DNA from: Pseudomonadota bacterium
Lineage (GTDB): Bacteria > Pseudomonadota > Alphaproteobacteria > Rhizobiales > Hyphomicrobiaceae
Direction: 5' to 3'
NCBI GenBank assembly: GCA_018242255.1
Contig: JAFECH010000350.1
Span: 56,215-120,214 of the forward strand
DNA: 64,000 bases
Made by a program: the position numbers and the translations under genes. Of this stretch, positions 25,756 to 34,343 are shown in pieces; within the stretch, counting starts at the first letter, position 1, and each line of letters starts with the position of its first letter. A model generated the notes under the pieces. It searched no databases. It was not told where the DNA came from and worked only from the letters and a program-made list of their open reading frames with translations.

Positions 25756-26773
25756 AGAATACGTCCTTGAGCGTGCGTTGAATTCGCGATGTTGATCCAC
25801 TTTCATCGAGCGGATTGCGTCGGAGGCGGTGACGAAGCGCCGAAGGGGCGACGAGTTGAAGATGACGATCCGAAACGACGCCGCTTCCTTCAAGCGCCGC
25901 CACGGCGCGGGCTGCGCGCATGACTGTCAATTCTCCGCGCAGGCCGTCGGTCCCGAGCTTGATGCAGAGACCAGCTGCCTGTTCCAAAACGTCTTGCGGC
26001 ACGACGATTGTGGAAAGTTTGGCGCGTGCCGACGTGATCTGCTCTCGGACGCTGTCGGTTTCGGGCCGCCATTTCGCCGCGAAGGAATAGGGGTCTTTTT
26101 CAAAGGCGTCGCGGCGTCTGATGATTTCAACGCGGGTAGGGATATCTTCGGGTGCACTCACCTCGACGGATAACCCGAAGCGGTCCAATAGCTGTGGACG
26201 CAACTCGCCTTCTTCGGGGTTGCCACTTCCAATCAGGACAAAGCGGGCGGGATGGCGAACGCTCAATCCTTCCCGCTCGACAACATTCTCTCCGGATGCC
26301 GCGACGTCCAGCAGGAGATCGACAAGGTGATCTTCCAGTAGGTTGACCTCATCGATATAAAGAAAGCCGCGATGGGCGCGGGCCAGCAGTCCGGATTCGA
26401 AAAATTTTTCGCCTCTCGATAGTGCCCGCTCCAGGTCGAGCGCGCCGATTATGCGATCTTCTGTAGCGCCGAGAGGTAGATCGACGACGGGGATGGGCAC
26501 GGTTTCGCTTGGTAGCGGGCCATCGCGGCCTCGCTTTTGACAGTCTTCGCAGCCCGATCCGTTGGCGCCAGGATCGCAATGGTACCGGCATCCGGAAACC
26601 ACGCGCATTTGGGGCAGTAAATCTGCCAAACCACGCACCGCAGTCGATTTACCCGTTCCGCGATCACCGAACACAAGCACGCCGCCAAGTGACGGATCAA
26701 CTGCCGAGGCGAGAAGCGCAAGTTTCATCTCATCCTGGCCAAGGATTGCCGTGAATGGAAAAGTGGCGCGCAT
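25748..26773 (-). CDS. bchI: Magnesium chelatase subunit I
   Basis: A 341-residue AAA+ ATPase driving Mg insertion. Walker A is VFGDRGTGKSTAV, Walker B is GFLYIDEVNLL, sensor I is VLIGSGNPEEGELRPQLLDRFG, and the start FPFTAILGQDEMKLAL is typical. It is first in bchI-bchD-bchO. A near-perfect PpsR box at 26860-26877 and a TTGACA-N17-TTATGT promoter stand upstream. Confidence 0.97.
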   Translation of the reverse strand: MRATFPFTAILGQDEMKLALLASAVDPSLGGVLVFGDRGTGKSTAVRGLADLLPQMRVVSGCRYHCDPGANGSGCEDCQKRGRDGPLPSETVPIPVVDLPLGATEDRIIGALDLERALSRGEKFFESGLLARAHRGFLYIDEVNLLEDHLVDLLLDVAASGENVVEREGLSVRHPARFVLIGSGNPEEGELRPQLLDRFGLSVEVSAPEDIPTRVEIIRRRDAFEKDPYSFAAKWRPETDSVREQITSARAKLSTIVVPQDVLEQAAGLCIKLGTDGLRGELTVMRAARAVAALEGSGVVSDRHLQLVAPSALRHRLRRNPLDESGSTSRIQRTLKDVFCV

Positions 26774-26859
26774 CCGACATGCCCTCGAAGCGGTTATCGG
26801 CCGCCTCGTTCAGCGCGAGACCTGGCCAATGGCCGAACATAAAATTGGACATTTAAAAG

Positions 26860-26877
26860 TGTCAACCTAGTTGATCA
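26860..26877 (-). promoter_or_regulatory. PpsR-like operator before bchI
   Basis: TGATCAACTAGGTTGACA on the minus strand, one mismatch to TGT-N12-ACA. Its end supplies the -35 TTGACA of a promoter whose -10 would be TTATGT, 17 bases on. Confidence 0.6.
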
Positions 26878-26959
26878 CTTTTTGGCGTCGCTCGCAAGCA
26901 TCGGTTTTCCGAACCGCGGCAACTCGGGCGTGCGCGGCAATGCACGCAGCAACGCGATC

Positions 26960-27862
26960 TCAGTGGAGAGTGCCCTTGTCTACCCTGGGATTAAGTTCCC
27001 CTAGCATCAATTGCAGCCGAGATAGGCCCTCGGAGAACTCGTTAAAGCTGCAGATATCGGCTTTCCAAAGATCTCCGATGAGGCGAGCGGCGGGCACAAT
27101 CAGGACTTGGAAGAGGGATTCAAGAGACGCTCCCTGTAGGCGTTTGGTTTCGATGTAAGATGTTGCTACGCGCACGTCGCGCGCGAGGACCAAATGAACG
27201 AGCTCGGCGACGTCGTCGTCTGCTTCGACGATGCCCGCGGAGAGCGAGAGGTTGAGCGCCGATGTTGAATCTGCGCAGCGATGGGCGATCAGCAGCCGCG
27301 GTATAATTTCGCCTTCGATGGTTCGGGTGAGTTGAGATCTGCGAATGTCGCGATCGAATTTCTCGCGCATGGATGCTGTCGCTTTGAGATTTTTCGCGCT
27401 GGCGGGCGGCGTTTTCCCGCCTTTATGCTTCGCTTGATCTCGACCGTGATCTGCGAGCCATTTTTCCGCGATACTGCAAACATCCGCTTCCCAAGCTTCG
27501 AGCTCGAGTGGCTTGACCAAATAGCCATCGGCTCCTGCGAGATAGCACGCATCGATGTCTCGCGGATGGGATGAAGTCGATAGGATAAGTACCGGTATTT
27601 TCCGCTCAGGATCGCGGGCTCGCAACGCCTTCAGCAGCTGGATGCCGTCGACGCCTGGCAGGTTGAGATCGAGAAGAATCAATGAAGCGTTCAGCTCAGC
27701 GGTTTCAGAATCGCTGTCGATCAGAGCCTGCATGGCCGCGCGACCGTCGTCCCATCTTTCGACGGGGTTGTTTACACCTGCCGAACGCAGAGCGAACTCC
27801 AGTGTCATGAAGTCGGTGTCGTTGTCTTCAATCGACACTATCGTGCCAGGGTGGCGCGTCAT
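26960..27862 (-). CDS. Response regulator with AerR/PpaA-like helical output domain
   Basis: A 300-residue protein. Residues 5-135 are a receiver domain with acidic pocket Glu12-Asp13, phosphoacceptor Asp65 (LILLDLNLPG) and Lys117 (YLVKPLE). A linker of about 40 residues follows. Residues 178-292 (TRTIEGEIIPRLLIAH ... PAARLIGDLWKADICSF ... LSRLQLMLGEL) align along their length with residues 48-158 of the AerR encoded at 60326 (HQTIESEIVPRLLLAH ... PSARYLGELWKQDVCDF ... LSKLQQLLRDL). The cobalamin-binding domain is absent. It overlaps the bacteriophytochrome gene by four bases, so it is the likely kinase partner. The output target is inferred to be PpsR or a related regulator. Confidence 0.9.
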   Translation of the reverse strand: MTRHPGTIVSIEDNDTDFMTLEFALRSAGVNNPVERWDDGRAAMQALIDSDSETAELNASLILLDLNLPGVDGIQLLKALRARDPERKIPVLILSTSSHPRDIDACYLAGADGYLVKPLELEAWEADVCSIAEKWLADHGRDQAKHKGGKTPPASAKNLKATASMREKFDRDIRRSQLTRTIEGEIIPRLLIAHRCADSTSALNLSLSAGIVEADDDVAELVHLVLARDVRVATSYIETKRLQGASLESLFQVLIVPAARLIGDLWKADICSFNEFSEGLSRLQLMLGELNPRVDKGTLH

Positions 27863-30141
27863 GTCGTGACCTCCGGTGCAAGCGTGAAATAGAACGTTGA
27901 ACCCTTGCCGAGCGCGGACTCGACCCAAATTCGTCCCGCGTGTCTTTCAACCGCTCGTCGCGTAATCGTCAGGCCAGCGCCAATGCCGCCACCGAATTCA
28001 TCTTTGCCGTGAATTCGTCTGAAAATCTCGAAAATTCGCTCCCGTGAGTCTTCGGAGATGCCGATGCCATTATCGCGTACATAATAACGGCGAGGCGTCG
28101 TGTTCACGACTCCGATTTCTACCCATCGTCGCGGCTTGTCATTATATTTTTTTGCGTTGGTGATGAGGTTCGTGAAAATTTCGCGGGTGCGAACACGGTC
28201 ACATTTTTCCATGCCCAACGATCGCGGCCGGCGAATTTCGACGTCGTGATTGCCGGCCGAATGACGACAGTCTGTAATCGCCTCGTCAACCAGCTCATCC
28301 ATGTCGACCGGCTCAATCTTCAGCTCAAGACGGCCTGTTCGCGAATATTGCAACAGCGATTCAATGAGATCGTCCATCCGACGCGTCAGTTTGAGTATTG
28401 TTTCAAGCTGCTGCCTGCCTTGCTCATTGAGCTTCCCCTCAAGCGCGCGCTTTAGAAAACTCGCCAGCAGATGCACACCTCGGAGCGGCTCTTTAAGATC
28501 GTGCGACGCAACATAAGCGAAGCTATCGAGTTCGACATTTGCGTCCTGAAGCTCGCGGTTTATGCGCTCAATCTGCTGGGCTCTATTCAAAATAACTTCT
28601 GAAATTGCTTGACGCAGATTGGCGGCAATCTCTTGCTCATCCTTTCGCCAGGGTTCTGATCGGCCGGTCACGCTCTCCTTCCAAAGTGCGAATGAGGTGC
28701 GGGGCTGCAGCCGAACTTGTCCGTCGGTTTCACTGATTTTTACAGGTTTTTTGGGGTCTCCCGCCCACTTAACGATTTCGATGTGCTCTGGTCTGAACCA
28801 CATTAAGAAATCTGCGCTCTGTGGAGATATTCTCGCCGCCAGGGCGCCGCTCGCTACAGACTTATACGCAGCCGCTGGCGAATAGATCTCTGGAAGGCGA
28901 TTGGTGGCAAAGATCATTTGGTCTTGCGTGGCAAGCCAGGCGACGAGCGACTCCAGTTCGCGCTTGGGCGGGGTTATGCCGAGGGTCGAGATCTTGCCTC
29001 TCGCGACAACCGCCGCGCCCGTCGCCGGAATTTGGGACAGCAGGTTGGGAGATTTGTCTGCAATTCCCAGAGAATCGTGCAAATCCGGTTCGCGGCTCAG
29101 CCTTTCGACGAGTTGATCGGTAACGGCGGTCATCCGCAGCCGTTCATTGAAGCCGTCAGCATCCTCCTTCGCTCCCATCAGGAGCGAAAGCATATGAGAC
29201 AGAAACTCCGCCGCCATGCGCGCTTCGTATTGAACCTGCATCGGCCCGCTGTGATGCATGGCGGAAATCAAGCCCCACAGCTGTCCCTCCTTCATGAGGG
29301 GCATGACCATGGTCGATTTGACGCCCATGTTTTTGAGATAGCCCGAATACATCACTGAGACGCTGCGCAGGATGGCGAAGCTCATATCGACCGGCTTATG
29401 AGTGGCCGGATGGAACTCAGGATAAAGCCGAACAGGTACGTAGTTGACGTCGGGCAAGTGTCTTAGCCAACTCAATCCAAACATGCGCCGCGCAGGCGCG
29501 GGTATGTCGGTCGCCGGATAGTGCAGGCCCAGGTACGGCTCTAGTTTTGCGCGCTTAGACTCGGCAACAACGTGACCGCTGCCATCCTCGGCAAATTTAT
29601 ATGCCATGACGCGGTCGTAGCCGGTAAAGGTCCGAATGCGCTCGACCGCGAGATCGAGAAACGATTGTAGGCCGCGGGTTTTTTCCAACTCCGCCACAGC
29701 TTCCCGGACATCGGAATACAGGCGCGTCGTCGGCGCATCCGGCTGCGTTGCGACTAATTCAAGTTCCAGGATCAGAACGCCGCCGCAACGGTGAGCAAAG
29801 ATGTTTATTCCGCGCGCTGACCCGGCAAATGACTCTCGGACTACGTGGACCGGCCCGTTTTCAAGCGACATGCGTTGCAGTCGATCGAGCATCTGCGGTG
29901 TGCTGTGCCCGAAAACGTTCGCTATGGATTTGCCGAGCAAAAGTTCGGCGGGCTGGCCGACGAAATCCGCGCAATTCTCGCTTGCCTGACGAATGATATA
30001 CTCAGGCTCGTCGACGATGAGCATTGCACCGTGCGACTGGATCGCGCCAGGAAATTGAACCAGTTCGCGATCACAATTCGAAAGGTCCACATTCTTGGCG
30101 GTGATGAGCGAGCTAGATCTGGGATGATCGGATGCGTTCAT
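27859..30141 (-). CDS. bphP: Bacteriophytochrome histidine kinase
   Basis: A 760-residue red/far-red sensor kinase. The PAS domain has the biliverdin-binding Cys23 (LSNCDRELVQFPGAIQ). The GAF domain has YPATDIP with Asp212 and His296-His297. The PHY domain carries the tongue motif PRTSF (480-484). HisKA has SHDLKEPL with His547, and the HATPase has N-box NLITNAKKYND and DNGIGI. Unusually, the GAF segment that normally reads S-P-x-H-x-[EQ]-YL-x-NMGV is SVMYSGYLKNMGV, so the near-invariant chromophore-contacting His is Tyr265. It is followed by its response regulator and lies downstream of heme oxygenase, which makes the chromophore. Confidence 0.95.
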   Translation of the reverse strand: MNASDHPRSSSLITAKNVDLSNCDRELVQFPGAIQSHGAMLIVDEPEYIIRQASENCADFVGQPAELLLGKSIANVFGHSTPQMLDRLQRMSLENGPVHVVRESFAGSARGINIFAHRCGGVLILELELVATQPDAPTTRLYSDVREAVAELEKTRGLQSFLDLAVERIRTFTGYDRVMAYKFAEDGSGHVVAESKRAKLEPYLGLHYPATDIPAPARRMFGLSWLRHLPDVNYVPVRLYPEFHPATHKPVDMSFAILRSVSVMYSGYLKNMGVKSTMVMPLMKEGQLWGLISAMHHSGPMQVQYEARMAAEFLSHMLSLLMGAKEDADGFNERLRMTAVTDQLVERLSREPDLHDSLGIADKSPNLLSQIPATGAAVVARGKISTLGITPPKRELESLVAWLATQDQMIFATNRLPEIYSPAAAYKSVASGALAARISPQSADFLMWFRPEHIEIVKWAGDPKKPVKISETDGQVRLQPRTSFALWKESVTGRSEPWRKDEQEIAANLRQAISEVILNRAQQIERINRELQDANVELDSFAYVASHDLKEPLRGVHLLASFLKRALEGKLNEQGRQQLETILKLTRRMDDLIESLLQYSRTGRLELKIEPVDMDELVDEAITDCRHSAGNHDVEIRRPRSLGMEKCDRVRTREIFTNLITNAKKYNDKPRRWVEIGVVNTTPRRYYVRDNGIGISEDSRERIFEIFRRIHGKDEFGGGIGAGLTITRRAVERHAGRIWVESALGKGSTFYFTLAPEVTT

Positions 30142-30253
30142 ATCCGAATCCTACGGTCGCCGCCGTAGACAGCGCATGCGCGCACACAGATGTGCCGCCC
30201 TAACAGGCGCACGGCGATATCCTCCACGAGTGCCCTCTTTGTGGGGCTAAGTT

Positions 30254-30282
30254 ATCGTCACTGTACGCAGGTAATTTGTCAA
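30254..30282 (-). promoter_or_regulatory. Possible promoter for bphP-response regulator
   Basis: On the minus strand TTGACA (30282-30277), 17 bases, GACGAT (30259-30254). The -35 is perfect and the -10 is weak. The 143-base gap before bphP otherwise holds only a small CTACGG/CCGTAG hairpin. Confidence 0.3.
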
Positions 30283-30284
30283 GT

Positions 30285-30896
30285 CTAGGCGACGGCCGAC
30301 GAGGTTATCTTTTCGCGACACTCGGGAAGCCAGCGCTGAAAAAACAGGAATGTCGCCTTAGCAGATTCAACGACTTGCTCGGCCCGGACAGAGAAGGGGT
30401 CTATCGCATTGACCGATGCAAGGAATGTTCGCCAAAGCAGTTTGCCGCCTTCGCCGTAACCCCAGAAAAACTCCGCTCCATGCGTCTTCGTAAGGCCGAG
30501 CCGCGCCTCGACTGTGGGTGCCATGGCACGAGCGCCAAGTGCGGAGCCTTCGAGGACGTAAACGCAGCCCAAGCCGGATTCGATTGTTCGATTTAGCGGT
30601 GCCTCCAGGTTCATTCCGCGATCCAGCGTCAAGGGATCGATGCCGAGCGTTCTTAAGTCACTCTCGATGAGTTCTGACCGGCGGCGGTCGCTATAGTCGA
30701 AACCGAGTGGACTGAAATCAATCGGGCGCAGGGATTTCTCTGCCGCCGCGTAGAGGGCCCACAGCCGTACCAGATAGGCGGCATAGCGACCGCGAGTTGA
30801 AATTTGTTCGTCGATCTGGACGGCGCGCTCCAGATCTTCGTGCAGTATCCGAGTTTCCTGCCGAAGCCGCGAATGCAATGTCATAATGTTTGTCAT
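30285..30896 (-). CDS. bphO: Biliverdin-producing heme oxygenase
   Basis: A 203-residue HmuO/BphO-type heme oxygenase that opens heme to biliverdin IX-alpha, the chromophore for the phytochrome encoded next. The proximal heme ligand is the His in ETRILHEDLERAV, and the distal helix region is GCVYVLEGSALGARAMAP. I take ATG 30896, with GAAGGTG upstream; GTG 30905 is also in frame and overlaps the crtC stop. Co-transcription with crtC links chromophore supply to pigment genes. Confidence 0.93.
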   Translation of the reverse strand: MTNIMTLHSRLRQETRILHEDLERAVQIDEQISTRGRYAAYLVRLWALYAAAEKSLRPIDFSPLGFDYSDRRRSELIESDLRTLGIDPLTLDRGMNLEAPLNRTIESGLGCVYVLEGSALGARAMAPTVEARLGLTKTHGAEFFWGYGEGGKLLWRTFLASVNAIDPFSVRAEQVVESAKATFLFFQRWLPECREKITSSAVA

Positions 30897-30901
30897 CGCG
30901 G

Positions 30902-31894
30902 TCACACCTTCATTTTTCTTGAAATCTGGTCCGATCGATGGTCGACGGTCGAGGATGTCGGCCGCATCGAATAGCCTCTCCGGGGCATGCGAAAGGGCAA
31001 CATCGCACGTACAATGGGATTGGCAAAGCGACGAAGCGACAGGCTTTCATGCACCATCGTGATCGGCGCGCCAGCTATTGTTGTCTCAATTATAGAACGT
31101 GCATAGAACGGGGTGTCTTCGAGTGTTTTGACGAGCCGGGGTTTAGTACTGGGGTCGCAATTTGTTCGTCGGCTTATGCGCCAGTGGGTGGACGGCAAGT
31201 TTGCTTCAACATTCAATTTAAGATCCTTCGCTTGTAACCGTTGATCGTAAAGTCGGGCAAAGGAAATCCGGTTCCCGTCGCGCGTCTCGACATCGTAGAC
31301 TACGACCGTGCCACTCGTTGTTTGACCTCGGGCCCAGTTCCACCGCTCAAATGCGTCTTCGAGTGGCTGCTGACCAAAATTGCAATCTAAATATCCATTT
31401 CCTGTCCAGGTATTGTCCGGGCGTTCGAACTCGACTTCGACGCGCGCAGCCGGCGCGATTGGCAACCAGAAATGAAGGCCTGATGGATGAAGTTTAGTTG
31501 CGACATTGGCCGTCGCCGATGGAAACACGCGCACTCGGCCTTTGAGACGAGTAGGGATGGGGACGCACACCTCTTCAATTGCGAACGTCAGACTCTCGCC
31601 ATCCCATGACACCGAGCTCGGGCCGATGTTCAATTGCGTCGGCGTACGTTGGACGTCGTTGTTGGGACGCTCGGTCATAGCCCAACGCTTGCCGCGAGGG
31701 CCGTAAAGAACGACGTTCATCGCGCAGTGATTGAGCGGATCGCACGGCTTATGGCGACGTGCAAATGCATAGTAGGGAGAAAAGACATTTCCGAGCATCG
31801 CGATAATCGTAATGGCCTGTTGGCCATCGTCGCTCAATGCGTCTAGATACCACCAGGCATAACCATTCGGTGGGATCGCGGCGTCGAACGCATA
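30902..31894 (-). CDS. crtC: Hydroxyneurosporene synthase / carotenoid 1,2-hydratase (start unresolved)
   Basis: Adds water across the end double bond of neurosporene or lycopene in the spirilloxanthin route. Family marks are IPPNGYAWWYLDALSDDG, GNVFSPYYAFARR, LNHCAMNVVLYGPRGKRWAMTER and FGQQPLEDAFERWNWARG. No ATG, GTG or TTG exists in this frame near the expected N-terminus; the first is TTG 31837, which would delete GYAWWYLDA. An ATG at 31893 lies one frame off, immediately before the codons for FDAAIPPNG. A one-base deletion, a sequencing error, or frameshifting from crtD are all possible. The start given is therefore only approximate. Confidence 0.85.
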   Translation of the reverse strand, partial: YAFDAAIPPNGYAWWYLDALSDDGQQAITIIAMLGNVFSPYYAFARRHKPCDPLNHCAMNVVLYGPRGKRWAMTERPNNDVQRTPTQLNIGPSSVSWDGESLTFAIEEVCVPIPTRLKGRVRVFPSATANVATKLHPSGLHFWLPIAPAARVEVEFERPDNTWTGNGYLDCNFGQQPLEDAFERWNWARGQTTSGTVVVYDVETRDGNRISFARLYDQRLQAKDLKLNVEANLPSTHWRISRRTNCDPSTKPRLVKTLEDTPFYARSIIETTIAGAPITMVHESLSLRRFANPIVRAMLPFRMPRRGYSMRPTSSTVDHRSDQISRKMKV

Positions 31895-33372
31895 TCCGAG
31901 AGCACTTGCGCTGCCGCCAGTGAGCCCGAAATTGCCGCCATTGGGACCCCCGGTCCCGGATGCACGCTGCCTCCCGCCAGGTACAGTCCTTCGATATGGC
32001 TCTTCGCGGTCGGGCGCGCGAAGGACGCCGCCCAGCCGTGCGATGCTGGTCCGTAGAGCGAGCCTCCGGTTCCCGGAAAGAGTTTGGCGAAATCGCTTGG
32101 CGTCGTCGCTGCGGCCATGTTCGGGTCGAATTCGATTGAGAGACCGCACCGCTGCAAGAGGCCGAACGCGCGTTTGGCGCATGACTCTATCTCCAATTTG
32201 TCGAAGGCGTGGGCGTCGCCCGTGGCGGGTGCATTGACCAACATAAAAATCCGCTCTGGTTCGGTCATGCTCGCGGATTTTGCATCGCGATCTTCAGCGC
32301 AGACGTACACCGTCGGGTTGCCGGGTAAGCGCTTGCCGAAGAAGATGTCGTCGAACTCGGCTTTATAATCATGCGAGAAGAAGACATTGTGCCGAGCGAG
32401 TGAAAATCCGCTGGTCTTGCCGATGAGTGCCCAGGTCACTGCCGATAGCGAGGGTGCGCTGTTAGAGAGATTCAAGGCTTTGGTCGCTCCGACGCCCAAC
32501 AATCCAGCGGCGAGCGCTCGCGTATCAGTGTTCGAAACGACTGCGTCGCATTCGATCCTTTCGCCCGAAGAGAGGGTCACTCCGGTCGTCCGGCCGCCGT
32601 GAACGCTTATTTCCTCTACCGCCGTGCCGTAGCGGAAGGCGACGCCACGCGCGCGTGCAAGGTTTTCTAAAGCTTCTGCCAAGCGATGCATGCCGCCTTC
32701 GATCATCCAGACACCGTCGCGTTCGACGTGCGCGATGAGCATAAGCGTGGCGGGAGCCTCAAACGGCGAAGAGCCGCAATAGGTTGCGTAACGAGCGAAA
32801 AGTTGGCGAAGACGGGGATCTCGAAAATAGTCGCCAAGAGCGTTCCAGAGCGTCGCGAAGGGCGATATTCTCCAAAGGTCTGCAAAGCCTCTCAATCCGG
32901 CTCCGGCAGTGAGTGAAAGCGGCGTTGGCTTTGCAGCCAGAAGGTAGGAATTCTTTAGAGTTTCATACGTCGTTTGCGCGCGCTTGCTGAACGCGACGTA
33001 GCCTCGCGCATCGGCGGCTCCTGCGAACTTGCCGATTGCATCCGCCGACTTCGCGATATCCGCGAAAAGATCGAGCCTCGCCGTTTCACTCCAAGCGTGT
33101 CGCGCCAGCACATCGACCGGCTTCAAGGTGATGAAGCTTTCAAGAGCGGTGCCGGCCTTGGCGAAAATATCTTCGAAAACCCATCGCATCGTGAAAACCG
33201 TTGGGCCCACGTCGAGCTTTCGGCCGGCAACTTCGAGTGTGCGCATCTTGCCGCCAGGCTCACAGGCCTTGTCGAAGACGGTCACCTCGCAGCCTCCGAT
33301 AGCAAGCTGGAGGGCTGAGACAAGTCCCCCGATCCCGGCGCCGACGACAACCACGCGTTTTCTTTCAACCAT
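31843..33372 (-). CDS. crtD: Methoxyneurosporene dehydrogenase (3,4-desaturase)
   Basis: A 509-residue FAD desaturase of the CrtI family that acts on hydroxylated or methoxylated carotenoids. The FAD motif is RVVVVGAGIGGLVSALQLA with DKACEPGGKMRT, and the end signature is LYLAGGSVHPGPGVPMAAIS. ATG 33372 begins right before the FAD fold; ATG 33384 is the other option. It is transcribed divergently from crtE with a PpsR box between. Its end overlaps the presumed start of crtC. Confidence 0.95.
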   Translation of the reverse strand: MVERKRVVVVGAGIGGLVSALQLAIGGCEVTVFDKACEPGGKMRTLEVAGRKLDVGPTVFTMRWVFEDIFAKAGTALESFITLKPVDVLARHAWSETARLDLFADIAKSADAIGKFAGAADARGYVAFSKRAQTTYETLKNSYLLAAKPTPLSLTAGAGLRGFADLWRISPFATLWNALGDYFRDPRLRQLFARYATYCGSSPFEAPATLMLIAHVERDGVWMIEGGMHRLAEALENLARARGVAFRYGTAVEEISVHGGRTTGVTLSSGERIECDAVVSNTDTRALAAGLLGVGATKALNLSNSAPSLSAVTWALIGKTSGFSLARHNVFFSHDYKAEFDDIFFGKRLPGNPTVYVCAEDRDAKSASMTEPERIFMLVNAPATGDAHAFDKLEIESCAKRAFGLLQRCGLSIEFDPNMAAATTPSDFAKLFPGTGGSLYGPASHGWAASFARPTAKSHIEGLYLAGGSVHPGPGVPMAAISGSLAAAQVLSDMRSTPRSHRMVMPGGI

Positions 33373-33411
33373 GCAATTCCACATTCGCGTTGCATTCGTT
33401 GGGACCTAGTG

Positions 33412-33429
33412 TAAATATAAATGGACACT
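33412..33429. promoter_or_regulatory. PpsR/CrtJ operator between crtD and crtE
   Basis: TGTAAATATAAATGGACA, a perfect TGT-N12-ACA. It sits 40 bases from both divergent start codons and can control both crtD-crtC-bphO and crtE-crtF. Confidence 0.78.
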
Positions 33430-33467
33430 TTTAAAAGGTAAAAGAAATTTACAGCAGGATGCGGATC

Positions 33468-34334
33468 ATGAGCACGGAACCACGCATTGAGCTTTCTCTC
33501 AAGGCCACGCTCCAGTTTGCTTGTGAGGCGCCCTGTCCGCCGAAGCTTCGGTCGGCCATTCATCACGCGGTGTTTCCGGGCGGCGCGCGTGTTCGTCCGA
33601 GACTATGCTTGGCTGTCGCGGCGGCTTGCGGAGATGACGAGCCGGACCTGGCGAACGGCGCGGCGGCCGCGATCGAGCTTTTGCATTGTGCCTCGCTGGT
33701 CCATGACGATCTTCCGTGTTTCGACGATGCCGATGAGCGGCGGGGAAAGCCTTCGGTTCATAAAGCGTTCGGAGCACCCCTCGCAGTGCTTGCAGGTGAT
33801 GCGCTGATCGTGGCGGCTTTTCAAACTCTAGGGCTCTGTATGCCTATCTCCGCGCAGCGGGGAGCACGCATTCTCTCCACGGTGGCGGCGGCTGTTGGAG
33901 GCCCTTGCGGTATTGTCGCCGGACAGGCGTGGGAATGCGAGGAGGAGATCTGCATCTCGGAATACCATCGCGCCAAAACGGGATCACTATTTTCGGCGGC
34001 TACGATCACCGGGGCCGAGGCTGCCGGCTACGAATCCGAACCCTGGCGACGTCTGGGTGATTTGCTGGGTGAGGCGTATCAAATCGCCGACGACATTTGT
34101 GATGTCGTTGCCGACCCCAAAGAAAGGGGCAAGCCGGGGAAGCGTGACATCGCATTGGGCCGTCCGAACGCAGCAGAAGAATTGGGCGTAGAGGGTGCGG
34201 TTCGGCGCCTTCGCAGTTTGCTCGCCGATGCCACGGATTCTGTGCCTGTTTGCCCGGGAAGCGACGAACTCCGGGTACATATTGCGCGCTCGGCGCTGCC
34301 TTATCTGCCGAAAGAGCTGCTCGTCGCCGCTTAG
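33468..34334 (+). CDS. crtE: Geranylgeranyl diphosphate synthase
   Basis: A 288-residue trans-prenyltransferase making GGPP for carotenoids and for the bacteriochlorophyll tail. The first aspartate-rich motif is VHDDLPCFDDAD and the second is YQIADDICDVV; GGARVRPRL is the early substrate-binding motif. ATG 33468 is preferred; an ATG nine bases earlier is in frame. crtF follows 9 bases after the stop. Confidence 0.95.
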   Translation: MSTEPRIELSLKATLQFACEAPCPPKLRSAIHHAVFPGGARVRPRLCLAVAAACGDDEPDLANGAAAAIELLHCASLVHDDLPCFDDADERRGKPSVHKAFGAPLAVLAGDALIVAAFQTLGLCMPISAQRGARILSTVAAAVGGPCGIVAGQAWECEEEICISEYHRAKTGSLFSAATITGAEAAGYESEPWRRLGDLLGEAYQIADDICDVVADPKERGKPGKRDIALGRPNAAEELGVEGAVRRLRSLLADATDSVPVCPGSDELRVHIARSALPYLPKELLVAA

Positions 34335-34343
34335 TGAGGCGCT

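Noticed and set aside
30276-30293. TGTCAAGTCTAGGCGACG as a PpsR box before bphP
   Set aside because: It has a mismatch, is GC-rich in the core unlike the true boxes, and lies in the end of the heme oxygenase gene.
31900-32182. Upstream extension of crtC to an ATG at 32182
   Set aside because: The extra residues lie inside crtD, are Arg-rich shadow sequence, and CrtC proteins are not that long.
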